This document shows positions 24,961-34,260 of a stretch of 64,000 nt of DNA, piece after piece. The notes under the pieces are model-generated. The model ran no database searches, had not been told where the DNA came from, and saw only the letters and a list, made by a program, of their open reading frames with translations. Within the stretch, counting starts at the first letter, position 1, and every line of letters begins with the position of its first letter. The stretch covers positions 434,001-498,000 of the forward strand of contig OY969623.1 of assembly GCA_963701675.1 (NCBI GenBank). Reading direction: 5' to 3'. Origin of the DNA: G963701675 sp963701675. Its GTDB lineage: Bacteria > Planctomycetota > Planctomycetia > Gemmatales > Gemmataceae. The position numbers were made by a program, and so were the translations under genes.

Positions 24961-27900
24961 TTACTCGCGTTCCAGCTCCGCCAGGAGCTTATGGAAGTCC
25001 TCGCGCTGCCGCAGCGAGTCAAGATCGGTGTCCTTCTTCATGCGGGCAGCATTCTTGAAGCCCTTGGCGACGGCGTCCTTGAGCATGAGCACCGCCTGCT
25101 CGGCGTAAAACTCCGCCTGCGTGGCGCGACCCTCCGCGGTCGCTTGGTCGTTTTTCTCGACAATCGCGACGCACTTGGCCAGCGCGCACGCAGCATTGTA
25201 GGCGTCGGCGGGTGGGGCCCAGCCTAGGTCGCGTCGGCGCGTGGCGGCTTCCAGAGCGGCTGCTTGGTCGCCCGTGCCTGCACGGCTAATGACCAAAGCC
25301 TCGATGTTACCACGATAAGCTTTGCGGTGGTTGGGATGTCGAGGATTGGCCTGGAGAGCGGCTTGGTGGTGAGGCTCCGCCTCGCTCAGGTGGCGCCCGG
25401 CTTGGGCAAAGTCGTGACGTTGGTTAGCGACATCGGCCAGTATTACAAGGGTCGCGGCCAGATCGTTGCGGTAGTCCGCCGTCTCTGGGAAGTCCGCAGA
25501 CAGTTCCTTAAAGAGCGCCAGGGCATCAGCGTAAGCCGCCGCGGCCTGCTCTTGCCGGCGCGTGGCCTCGAGCACGTTGCCTAGATTGCTGTAACTGCGG
25601 GCCAGCTCCTGGCGGTACTCAGAGTGGCTGGGGAAGTCGACGGTCATTTGCTTGTAGAGGGCGAGGGCGTCGGCGAATGCCGCCTCGGCCTCCTTTCGGC
25701 GGCCAGTGTTGTAGAGCAGGACGCCAAGGCTGTTATGGCTGGAGGCCAAGTTTCGGCGGAACTCAGGGCGGCGGGGGAAATCGGCGACCAGCTGTTTCCT
25801 TAGAGCAAAGGCTTCGGTGAATGCCGCCTCGGCCTCCTTTAGCCTGCCCGTTTCGAGGAGTAGATTTCCGAGGTTGTGATGGCAAGAGCCCAGCGCCTCG
25901 CGGAACTCGGGGCGGACGGGGAAGTCGGCTGCCAATTGCTTCCTTAGGGCAAGGGCCTGGGCGAATGCCGCCTCGGCGTCCCTCACTCGCCCTGTGGCCC
26001 GGAGCAGGGTGCCCATGTTGTGATGGATCATCGCCAGTTCCTCGCGGAACTCGGGGCGGCCGGGGAAGTCGGCTGCCAGTTGCTTTATTAGGGCGAGGGA
26101 GTCGGCGTACGCGGCCTCGGCCTCTTTCAGTCGGCCCGTGGCCCTTGCCATAATGCCCAGATTGTTGTGGCTCTTAGCTAACTCTTGGCGAAAATTGGGT
26201 CGGGTGGGAAAGTCAGCAACCAGTTGCTTCCTTAGGACAAGGGCATCGGCCAACGCCGTCTCGGCTTCCTTCGGCCGGCCTGTTTGTTCGAGCAGGATGC
26301 CCAAGCTAGTGTGATTGTTGGCGAGCTCGCGGCGGAAGTCGGGCCGGGTGGGGAAGTCGGAAACCAGTTGCTTAAATAGGGCAACGGCGTCCGCGTAAGC
26401 TGCCTCCGCTTGACGCGACCGGCCCGTGTCCTTGAGTACGGCACCCAAATTGTGGTAACTCGTAGCCAGCCCCTGGCGGAACTCGGGGCGATCGGAGAAG
26501 GCTTCGGTGAGCTGGCGGTACAGTGTCACTGCTTCGCCGTACGAAGCCTCAGCTTCCTTTTCTTCGCCGAGCCGGTGCTGCATCACCCCGCTGCGCAAAT
26601 TTCCCTCGGCGCGGATGGCCCGCTGCTCGGCGTCGTCGCCGGGCAGGGCAGCGAACTGCTCGTACTGGCGCTGGATGTCGCGCAGAAAACGGCGGTCCTC
26701 GTCGCTTAGCACGGTCTGCCGGGCCAGCTGCTGGTCGACCACGTCGTCGGTGAGCTGGCGCAGGGCCCCCATGGCCAGCATGCGCGCCTGCGTCTCGGCT
26801 TCGCGGGCCCGGGTCTCCGCCTGCAACGCGCGGTCGGTCTGCCGGCGCTGGTGGTCCACGGCCGCCAAGCCGATTGCCAGGGCGACCACGGCCGTGACGA
26901 GCAGGGCCGCAATGCCAGTCACGAGCGTGCGATGTCGGCGGGACCAACGGCGCAGCGCCCGGCCAGCGGCTCGGGGTAGACGCCGACGGGCTCGTCCGCC
27001 AGCCAATGCTCAATGTCCGCCGCCAAATTAAGCGCGCTCGGATAACGGTCAGCCGGCCGCAATGACATCGCATTTCGGCTGATCGCATCAAGAGCGGGTG
27101 GAGTGTCGGGTTTGATCTGTCGCGCTGAAGCGAATTCGCCGTGCTCGACTTTCCTCAGTAGCTCCTGTGCGCCTGTTCCTGCGAAGGGCGGCTTCCCGGT
27201 GAGCAACATATGCAAAGTCGCGCCGAGACCATACACGTCGCTGGCGGGTCCCATTGCGCTGAGGTGCCCACGAGCTTGTTCGGGACTCATGAAGACCGGA
27301 GTTCCCAAAACGGCGCCGGCGCGCGTATCGAACACCCCACTTCCAGAACTCGGGCGGAGAAGTTGTCCATCCCCTTCCGGCGAGGTGTAATGATCTCCCA
27401 AGGCCTTAGCGAGGCCCCAGTCCACTACCAACGTTTCGCCATACTTGCCTAGCATGATGTTGCCGGGTTTCAAGTCCCGATGCAGGACGCCGCGACTATG
27501 GGCATAGGCGACGGCATTGCACACGTCGATGAATCGGCGCAGCAATTGCCGAAATGCCAAACTCCGTTCGCCCGGGTCGCGCCCGGGCGCTCGGCCTCGT
27601 GAAATCGCTTGATCGACTCACCTAGATTGTCGCCTTGTATGAACCGCATGGCATAGAACGGTCGGCCGTCTGGATATTGGCCCAAGCCGTACACGGGCAC
27701 GACACCAGGATGTTCTAATCGACCGGTGATTTCGGCTTCCAACAGGAATCGTCCCCGGCTCGTTGGGTCATCGGCAGATTCCTCCAGAATCTCCTTTAGG
27801 GCGACTTCGCGGTGCAATTCGGTGTCCTCGGCAACATACACCGCCCCCAAACCGCCCCTGGCGAGTAGGCGAAGACTTCGATACCGCAGTGCCGGGTTCG

Positions 27901-28153
27901 GCTTGGCGTGAAGATTGGCGGTGGATTTCTCGCGTTGGCCTGCGGGCGGAACCGTGTCGACTTGGGGCCCCGTCGATTCCCCATCAAAAGCGTGAATCAA
28001 TTCACCGGGCTCGCCGAACGGCGGAAGGTCGTCAAGAATTGACTGGCAGCTTTCGCAGCCTTCAACGTGATCGCTTATTGCCGTAGCTTCGCTCTCCTCA
28101 AGGAGGTTTTCCTGGAACAGGCGCAATCGTTCAGCGGACGGGTGATGTTTCAT
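24961..28153 (-). pseudogene. serine/threonine kinase with zinc-finger and TPR repeats, two frameshifts
   Basis: Read across frames this is one protein of about 1060 residues. It has an N-terminal zf-HC2-like HVEGCESC box (residues 29-36); a kinase with LLARGGLGAVYVAED, VALKEI, HRDLKPGNIML and VVDWGLAKAL; a transmembrane helix (TGIAALLVTAVVALAIGLAA); and about ten TPR-like repeats containing ADFPxRPEFR. Frame is lost near 27580 (GAERPGATR versus GRDPGERSLAFRQ) and near 26960 (EPLAGR-ALRRW). Both are beside C/G runs and each is repaired by one added G. It overlaps the ECF sigma gene by four bases. The intact paralogue is at 60561-63638. Confidence 0.85.
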
Positions 28154-28779
28154 GATTCGATCCCCTGTTCTTGACTTTCGTCGCGAAGCCGCTCAAGCTC
28201 GTCCCGAATGGCAGCGGCAACGCGACTTTTGTTCTGATGAACAAGCCCGACCTTGATGCAAAGCTCTTGGGCAACGTCTCTTCCCCTTCGATTCTCCAAA
28301 GCCGTCAGCAAAAAACATTGCCACTTGATCGAGGTTTCTCCGAGTGCGGCTTTCACGCGCTCGACTGCATTTTCGACTAGCATTGCCACACTCGCCTCAA
28401 CTTCACACGCGTCCTCCGGGGCCGGTGATTCGCGGAGCTGCTCCAAAACGGAGGTTTGGCCGGTGGCCTTGGCGAGCGCTCGGCCCCTTAGTTCATGAAA
28501 CTTTTGAACCTGGCTGAAACATACCTGCCAAAGCCAGCCGCGGTACTTCCGCTGGGGATCATAGACCCAGCCGCTTTGCATCGACTGGACGATCTTTTCG
28601 AGCACCATCGAGACTACTTCGTCGAGGTCATCGCCGCGCAGGCCCGCTGAGGCACACCATCCACGAATCTTGGGTGAGTAGGTCTGCCAATACCGTTGCC
28701 AAGCCTCGGCGTTTCGCTGGTCGCGGATTTGATCCATCAAAGATTGGCGAGTCCAGCTGTCGTCGTCCGTGGGCTTCAT
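28150..28779 (-). CDS. ECF-type sigma factor
   Basis: A 209-residue protein with a sigma-2-like region (WQRYWQTYSPKIRGWC then DDLDEVVSMVLEKIVQSM), the YRGWLWQVCFSQVQKF segment, and a helix-turn-helix in the C-terminal part (GRDVAQELCIKVGLVHQNKSRV). It belongs to the planctomycete ECF groups whose genes sit directly before a protein kinase. It should direct RNA polymerase to a dedicated promoter, with activity governed by the kinase or the kinase's HxxxCxxC box. The 4-base overlap indicates translational coupling. Confidence 0.85.
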   Translation of the reverse strand: MKPTDDDSWTRQSLMDQIRDQRNAEAWQRYWQTYSPKIRGWCASAGLRGDDLDEVVSMVLEKIVQSMQSGWVYDPQRKYRGWLWQVCFSQVQKFHELRGRALAKATGQTSVLEQLRESPAPEDACEVEASVAMLVENAVERVKAALGETSIKWQCFLLTALENRRGRDVAQELCIKVGLVHQNKSRVAAAIRDELERLRDESQEQGIES

Positions 28780-28992
28780 GGTTGTGCTGCCTTATCGGGA
28801 AGGAGCTGAGAAGGATTCCGGAGCCTTGAAGGAACGCTTCACGTTGCGTGTTTGCGAATCGAAAAAAATTGGCCTCGTTTGTCAGGATATTGGACCCTCC
28901 GGGTAATTCTATTGCCGGGCGTAGACCGGGCCAAAAACCGCTGCACGGCGTGGCAGGGCCAATGGTCGCTCGAACAATGGAGGAATAGCGTC

Positions 28993-29784
28993 ATGAACAG
29001 GATTCGCGGATTTGGCATTGCAGGCGGAATGTTGTTGATTGCCGGATGGATCAACGTGCCAGCTGCGAACGGGACTTCCGTCACAAGACAGCTTGAAGCA
29101 GACAAGAAAAGGTGTGCAGACACGGAATCTCGGGCGCGAGAGGCGTTCATTCGTCAATTTGACGCAATGGAACGGACGATTCGAGCGGCTAGCCGAGTTC
29201 CGGCGCCGACGCGGGCCGAACGGATTCGGACTATTCGGGCCGAGAAGACAGCCTTTGTGGACAACGGGCAGATGCCCAAAAGCGAGGAAATGCTACCGGG
29301 GCTTGTCCGCTACCAGCAATCCGTCCATGCCGCGCGAAAGCCGCTGGCGCAAGCTTATGCTCGGCTCATGGACCAGGCTCTCAAGGGCGGCGATGACCAA
29401 GGGTTGCAGCAACTCACCGCCGATAAGGCAGAGTTCGACGCCAAGCTCGCCGGGCAACAGCACTTTCAAGCGCAGACGAATTGGAAAGGCTCTCGCAGTG
29501 GAGTGCACGGAAACGTGGATTTCGACCTTTGGATAGGAAAACGCGACGGCGACACGTTTCGGGGAACGATCTGGCAAGATCGCGGAAAGTTGGAGGCGCG
29601 GGTTGAGGGCGTGATCGACGGGAACGCGATCAGCTTTCACACCAAGCAAGTCGTCCAAGGGCAGCACCGGGCGTTGAGATTTGACGGCTTCATTCTGGAA
29701 AACCGGCTGGTGCTTCAGGTGTCAGGCGTTGCCGTCGGCGGCGGGCCGGCGAGCGGGATCGTTGTGCTGAACCGCTCGAAGTAG
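28993..29784 (+). CDS. exported hypothetical protein
   Basis: 263 residues from the ATG at 28993; the frame is open upstream but that part lies before the signal peptide (RIRGFGIAGGMLLIAGWINV then PAANG). A long charged helical region (about 30-135) is followed by a beta-rich C-terminal domain (FDLWIGKRDGDTFRGTIWQD and following). It is divergent from the sigma/kinase operon. Extracytoplasmic location is inferred; function unknown. Confidence 0.8.
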   Translation: MNRIRGFGIAGGMLLIAGWINVPAANGTSVTRQLEADKKRCADTESRAREAFIRQFDAMERTIRAASRVPAPTRAERIRTIRAEKTAFVDNGQMPKSEEMLPGLVRYQQSVHAARKPLAQAYARLMDQALKGGDDQGLQQLTADKAEFDAKLAGQQHFQAQTNWKGSRSGVHGNVDFDLWIGKRDGDTFRGTIWQDRGKLEARVEGVIDGNAISFHTKQVVQGQHRALRFDGFILENRLVLQVSGVAVGGGPASGIVVLNRSK

Positions 29785-29893
29785 ATGCCGGTACGTGGGC
29801 TACATGGATTTCTTGAGGAGCGTGTGCATGAGTACTTGTTGCGGGGAAAACGCTAAAGGTACGGAGATGTCGCTAAGAACGAACCTGGGCTGC

Positions 29894-30121
29894 TTACTTG
29901 TCGCCGGCACGTGTGTCAGGCATCAGCGTTCTCATCGAGACCCCCAGGGCAAGGGCGAGTCGCTCAATGTTCAAAAGCGAGACATTCCGCTTTCCACGCT
30001 CGACGCTACTTACATACGTGCGGTGAAGGGCCGCTTTCTCCGCGAGCTTCTCTTGAGATATGCCAGCCTTTTCGCGCAGCCGCCGGAGACGGTTTCCGAA
30101 ACACACAAGGACGTGAGCCAA
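29894..30121 (-). CDS. XRE-family transcriptional regulator
   Basis: A 75-residue protein that is essentially one Cro/C1-type helix-turn-helix: RLRRLREKAGISQEKLAEKA, LHRTYVSSVERGKRNVSL and LNIERLALALGVSMRTL. Such stand-alone domains repress promoters of mobile elements or toxin-antitoxin loci. It faces away from the SBBP gene downstream, and the interval 30122-30390 probably holds both promoters. Target unknown. Confidence 0.88.
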   Translation of the reverse strand: MAHVLVCFGNRLRRLREKAGISQEKLAEKAALHRTYVSSVERGKRNVSLLNIERLALALGVSMRTLMPDTRAGDK

Positions 30122-30390
30122 GAGAAGCGCCTCCAGGAAAGTCGGAAGAACGGACGCCTGATTGACGCGACTCTAGAGAGTGCATACGATAGGTCTACAT
30201 CCTTTAAGTCACGGTGACGTAAAGGATTCACCCGTGGTTTGGCAAGACTTTATTCGAGTTGTCGCTTGCGTTGCTTGCTTTTCAGTGCTCACAATGGTCC
30301 GCAACATAAAAAAGACATCGCCTCGATCGTCAAGTAGCGTAGTCAGTCCCAAAGATTTTGGTTTCCCGTCCACATAACCGGAGGATCGCG

Positions 30391-33135
30391 ATGAATCGCC
30401 AGGAAAAGAATCGGTCGGCGCTGGGTCGGTTTCACATGCCACGGTTCGAGCTTCTCGAGATGCGCTTGCCACCGGGTAATGTAATGCTCGGGGGGTCGGG
30501 CGTGACCTGGCTAGATCACAACCAGTCGGACGCGGATTTTGGCTTGACCGTGCGACTGGCCGAAAAGGGCAGGACTTCCTTTATTTGGACCTCCGACCGA
30601 ACAGTGCCGAACGTGCTTTTTCAAAAAGGACGAGTCCAAGTTCTTATGGAAGCGCGCCCGCAGCCATTGACGTTCGAGCACGATAGGTCCGCACTTGCAG
30701 AGTTAGGCCGCTTGGACGTGAATGACCACCTCGGCGATCCTCTCCTGGAAAACATGGTGACCGCGATCGTCGGTGCGCGCAAGTCCACGGTGCGATCAAA
30801 GGCGCCCTCACAGGCGATGCAGCAGAGTATTCGAACTAATGATGTCGCTGCGATGCCCGTCAGCGCCTTGAATATCCGGGTGAGCCTTGGCTCGGCAGTC
30901 AAGACGAGCGGCAGTCAGTCGGCTGACGTGTTCGCCGATTACGCACTTCCGCGTGAGGCCGTCAACGAAGCTCAACGAGACCGAATAGCGGAGCGACTCG
31001 GGCAGATACCGTTGCGATTCGAGGAGAATGTGGGGCAATTCGATGATCGGGTTGATTTCACCGCTCGTGCAGGTGGTTACACGCTGTTTCTTACACCGAC
31101 GGCTGCGGTGTTCAGTATTAAAGCACCGGCGCAGCAGGTCGGCAAACTCGGGAACGAAACTCCGAGCTTGGACTCTGAGATGGAGCACCATGGGTCACAA
31201 TCCGCAGGAGTGGCGGTGTACATGGAAATCGTTGGCGGCAATCCCAATGCCCGACCAACCGGCGTAGACCGACTTCCGGGTATCACGAATTATTTCATCG
31301 GCAATGAATCCGCTGAGTGGCACACCAACATTTTCTCCCATGCGCGCGTCGAGTACGACGATGTGTACCCCGGCATCGATCTAGTTTACTACAGCAAGGA
31401 CGGCCAACTCGAGTACGACTTTGTGGTGGCGCCTGGGGCTGATCCAAGGTCGATAAACCTGCGCTTCGACGGAGCCGACGGAGTCGAGGTAAATCCACAA
31501 GGTGACTTGCTTGTCCACAGCACAGCAGGCGACGTAGTGCAGAAGAAACCGTACCTGTATCAGGATACGGGCGTCTCCCGCCGCGAAGTGGCCGGTAACT
31601 TCATAGTAAACTCCGGAAATCAACACCAAAGCCCCGACCTGATCACGTTCCAGGTGGGCGAGCACGACAGCGGGCTGCCACTAATAATCGACCCAGTGGT
31701 TGGGCTGGTGTATTCGACATTATTGGGCGGCTCTTCCCACGACGACCTAAACGACGTAGCTCTAGATTCAAGCGGCAATGGATACGTAGTCGGGAACACC
31801 GAATCCGCAGATTTCCCGTTGACGCCGGGAGCCTTCGACACGGCCTTCGTCGGCGACAGTGAAGGTTTCGTGACCAAGCTGGATCCAACCGGCAGTAACC
31901 TTGTATTTGCGACTTATCTCGGAGGCTTGGATGATGATTCCATAAGTTCCGTGGTGCTAGATGGGGGCGGAAACGTGTACCTAAGCGGCTCCACGTTTTC
32001 ATCTGACTTCCCCACTACTCCGAACGCGCTGGACAATACGAAGAATGGATCATATGACGCATTCATCACTAAGCTTCACCCTAATGGCACTGCACTAGTT
32101 TATTCCACGTACCTCGGCGGATCACGCAGCGAAGGAACCCACGACATGGCGGTAGACAGCAATGGGCACGCATATGTCACGGGATACACGGACGGACTCT
32201 TCCCCACGACACCAGGTGCGTTTGACACAACGCACGGTGGGGCAGGCTGCGGCGGCTGGTGTGCTGACGCTTTCGTAGCCAAATTGAATTCAGCCGGCAG
32301 CGCGTTGTTATTTTCCACATACCTTGGGGGCTCGAACATTGACAGTGGCTTGGCACTCGTCGTGGACTCGTCGGGAAACAGCTATGTTACGGGGATCACC
32401 GAATCCTCCAACTTTCCGACTACCCCTGGCGCTTACGACACGACGCAAGGGGGCCGCAAAGACGTATTCATCACCAAACTGAATCCGCTTGGTAGCGGTG
32501 TTGCCTTCTCCACGTACTTAGGGGGATACCACGACGACTGGGGAACGGAGATAGTTGTCGACCCACACGGAGATGTTTATGTGACTGGATGGACCTGGAC
32601 TTCGAACTTTCCCACAACGGCGGGCGCCTTCGATACGACTTTCAACGGCGGCAGCGGCGATTTATTCGTAAGTAAATTGACACCCGGGGGAGACGCTCTG
32701 ATTTTTAGCACTTTTCTAGGCGGCAGCGGCGGCGATCAACTCGCCGATTTCAGCATAGACGGCTTGGGACGTGCATTTGTCACAGGATCGACCTCTTCGC
32801 CAAATATTCCCACCACTTCCAATGCCCTTGACAAGACACTAGGTGGATTAAGTGATGCATATCTGGCCATACTCAGTTCATCAGGCGCTTCGCTGATGTA
32901 TGGAACGTTTCTAGGGGGCTCATCGAGCGATGCGGGCGGCGAGATCTCGATGCACGCAAACGGCACTTTTGTTGTGGGCGGAGCGACTGGCAGCGCAGAC
33001 TTTCCAACCACCCCGGGTGCGTTTGACACGAGTCATAACAGTGTCGGTAATGGTGGTGACGCTTTTGTCACCAAGTTCAAAGCCACAGTGGGTCTCGCAA
33101 AGGCCCCCGCAACTGCGTATCCGCTAATTCCCTAA
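30391..33135 (+). CDS. SBBP-repeat beta-propeller surface protein (1)
   Basis: A 914-residue protein starting at an ATG after CGGAGG. The N terminus is basic and carries FELLEMRLPPGN (residues 19-30), the LE-x-R-L-P-P-G motif shared with other proteins here. Residues about 215-450 form the SBBP-associated N-terminal domain (LRFEENVGQFDDRVDF, FIGNESAEWHTN, GIDLVYYSKDGQLEYDFVV). The rest is about eight SBBP repeats of the form GxAFVTKLxxxGxxLxYSTYLGG followed by FPTTPGAFDT. These build a beta-propeller, predicted to be at the cell surface. A paralogue lies at 57800-60427. Confidence 0.92.
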   Translation: MNRQEKNRSALGRFHMPRFELLEMRLPPGNVMLGGSGVTWLDHNQSDADFGLTVRLAEKGRTSFIWTSDRTVPNVLFQKGRVQVLMEARPQPLTFEHDRSALAELGRLDVNDHLGDPLLENMVTAIVGARKSTVRSKAPSQAMQQSIRTNDVAAMPVSALNIRVSLGSAVKTSGSQSADVFADYALPREAVNEAQRDRIAERLGQIPLRFEENVGQFDDRVDFTARAGGYTLFLTPTAAVFSIKAPAQQVGKLGNETPSLDSEMEHHGSQSAGVAVYMEIVGGNPNARPTGVDRLPGITNYFIGNESAEWHTNIFSHARVEYDDVYPGIDLVYYSKDGQLEYDFVVAPGADPRSINLRFDGADGVEVNPQGDLLVHSTAGDVVQKKPYLYQDTGVSRREVAGNFIVNSGNQHQSPDLITFQVGEHDSGLPLIIDPVVGLVYSTLLGGSSHDDLNDVALDSSGNGYVVGNTESADFPLTPGAFDTAFVGDSEGFVTKLDPTGSNLVFATYLGGLDDDSISSVVLDGGGNVYLSGSTFSSDFPTTPNALDNTKNGSYDAFITKLHPNGTALVYSTYLGGSRSEGTHDMAVDSNGHAYVTGYTDGLFPTTPGAFDTTHGGAGCGGWCADAFVAKLNSAGSALLFSTYLGGSNIDSGLALVVDSSGNSYVTGITESSNFPTTPGAYDTTQGGRKDVFITKLNPLGSGVAFSTYLGGYHDDWGTEIVVDPHGDVYVTGWTWTSNFPTTAGAFDTTFNGGSGDLFVSKLTPGGDALIFSTFLGGSGGDQLADFSIDGLGRAFVTGSTSSPNIPTTSNALDKTLGGLSDAYLAILSSSGASLMYGTFLGGSSSDAGGEISMHANGTFVVGGATGSADFPTTPGAFDTSHNSVGNGGDAFVTKFKATVGLAKAPATAYPLIP

Positions 33136-33177
33136 CTCGATGCGGGCGACGGCGGTTATTTGCGCCCAAGCGATCTG

Positions 33178-33540
33178 CTAATTTCCGCAGTTTTGCAGCC
33201 CGATGCATTGAGCGAAGGTAAGGCGAGTCTGTCTCTGCCATACTTCTACGGCCGCCTCCTTGCACAGCGCCGGGTCCGAAATGTCGAGGAAAACGTTATA
33301 AGAGATGAGTCCTTCGCAATAACCGGTCGCTGAACAAACGTGGTTTCCACCGCTGAGGGTGATGACGGTTCCCTGGATACCCGCTATCTCGTGCGAGAAC
33401 TCGTCGCCTCTGCATTTCAATGTGCCAACCACGCCCTCGGCTGTCCTAAAAATGTTTGTAGTTCCCTCGGCTGAGGCCTGGAATGCACCGGAACAGCCGA
33501 TTAGCATTATTATCGCAGTGATGGGTACCGAACGTTTCAT
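33178..33540 (-). CDS. small exported cysteine-rich protein
   Basis: 120 residues from the ATG at 33540, eight bases after GGAG. A signal peptide (KRSVPITAIIMLIGCSGAF, then QASA) is followed by a mature domain with six cysteines (including CSATGYC and CIGLQNC), likely forming disulphides. The LIGCSG segment could also act as a lipobox, making it a lipoprotein. It converges on the SBBP gene, 42 bases away. No family recognised. Confidence 0.72.
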   Translation of the reverse strand: MKRSVPITAIIMLIGCSGAFQASAEGTTNIFRTAEGVVGTLKCRGDEFSHEIAGIQGTVITLSGGNHVCSATGYCEGLISYNVFLDISDPALCKEAAVEVWQRQTRLTFAQCIGLQNCGN

Positions 33541-33738
33541 ACATGTCACTCCAGTTTAAGGTTAATGTGACCATCATACTTAAATTATCTTAAGAATATC
33601 TTAAATATCGCATTAATGCTCGTGAACTTTTTGTGACGGCTGTACGGTCAGTAGCCGGACCGGCCCGTTTTTGTCGATGAATCAATTGGATCGTATGAGA
33701 AGGGTGCGGCGGTATTGCATCGACGCCTTGGACGGTCA

Positions 33739-34260
33739 TTAAGTTACACGGCTCAAAAACGCCGGCGCTTTCGCCGCAAGCCACTCCTTGAGGGCCTCGT
33801 GCGACTCGAACTCGGCAAGCTCAATGCTGTCGATAGTGGGGCCTTTTTCGCCGATCTGCTCGATTTCCTCCCGCGTCATCTCGCGTATCCACACCACGCG
33901 ATGCCGTGGTAGCCCGGCGTGGAGGAGATTCACGTCGCCCTCATTGAGCGGCCGGTCGAGGTTGCTGCCTCGGATCAGCACCAGGTACACCAGGTCGCCG
34001 GAGAATTTAAGCAGCAAGCCTTCGGACGGGTTGTATTGCCATTTGCCAAGCCAAGAGTACGGAAACCAGACGCTGTTGCCGTCCCGCAAACGAAACTCCA
34101 GGGCCGCCGATGAGTCCTTGATTCCCCGCAGATAGCCGAACGCCCCGCACGAAACTTCCGCCGCCTCGGCGTCCGCTTCCTTTGCAGGTGCTCTCCCCTT
34201 CGATCCCGCCGGATGCGAGTTTCGCTGCAATCGCTCTTGATGCGTAAGGTCATCGGTCAT
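33739..34260 (-). CDS. relaxase-partner protein (copy 2)
   Basis: A 173-residue protein overlapping the end of the intact relaxase gene by 11 bases. It holds a beta-rich middle (SSAALEFRLRDGNSVWFPYSWLG), the HRVVWIREMT segment shared with the partner at 19336-19827, and a helical C terminus SHEALKEWLAAKAPAF, which is also found as a relic at 24061. Coupling to the relaxase suggests an accessory role in transfer; function unknown. Confidence 0.8.
   Translation of the reverse strand: MTDDLTHQERLQRNSHPAGSKGRAPAKEADAEAAEVSCGAFGYLRGIKDSSAALEFRLRDGNSVWFPYSWLGKWQYNPSEGLLLKFSGDLVYLVLIRGSNLDRPLNEGDVNLLHAGLPRHRVVWIREMTREEIEQIGEKGPTIDSIELAEFESHEALKEWLAAKAPAFLSRVT

Noticed and set aside
31700..33060. 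Apparent DNA repeats, considered as a CRISPR-like or tandem repeat array
   Set aside because: They are codon-level echoes of SBBP protein repeats, spaced by protein period and not identical; no CRISPR array is present in the window.
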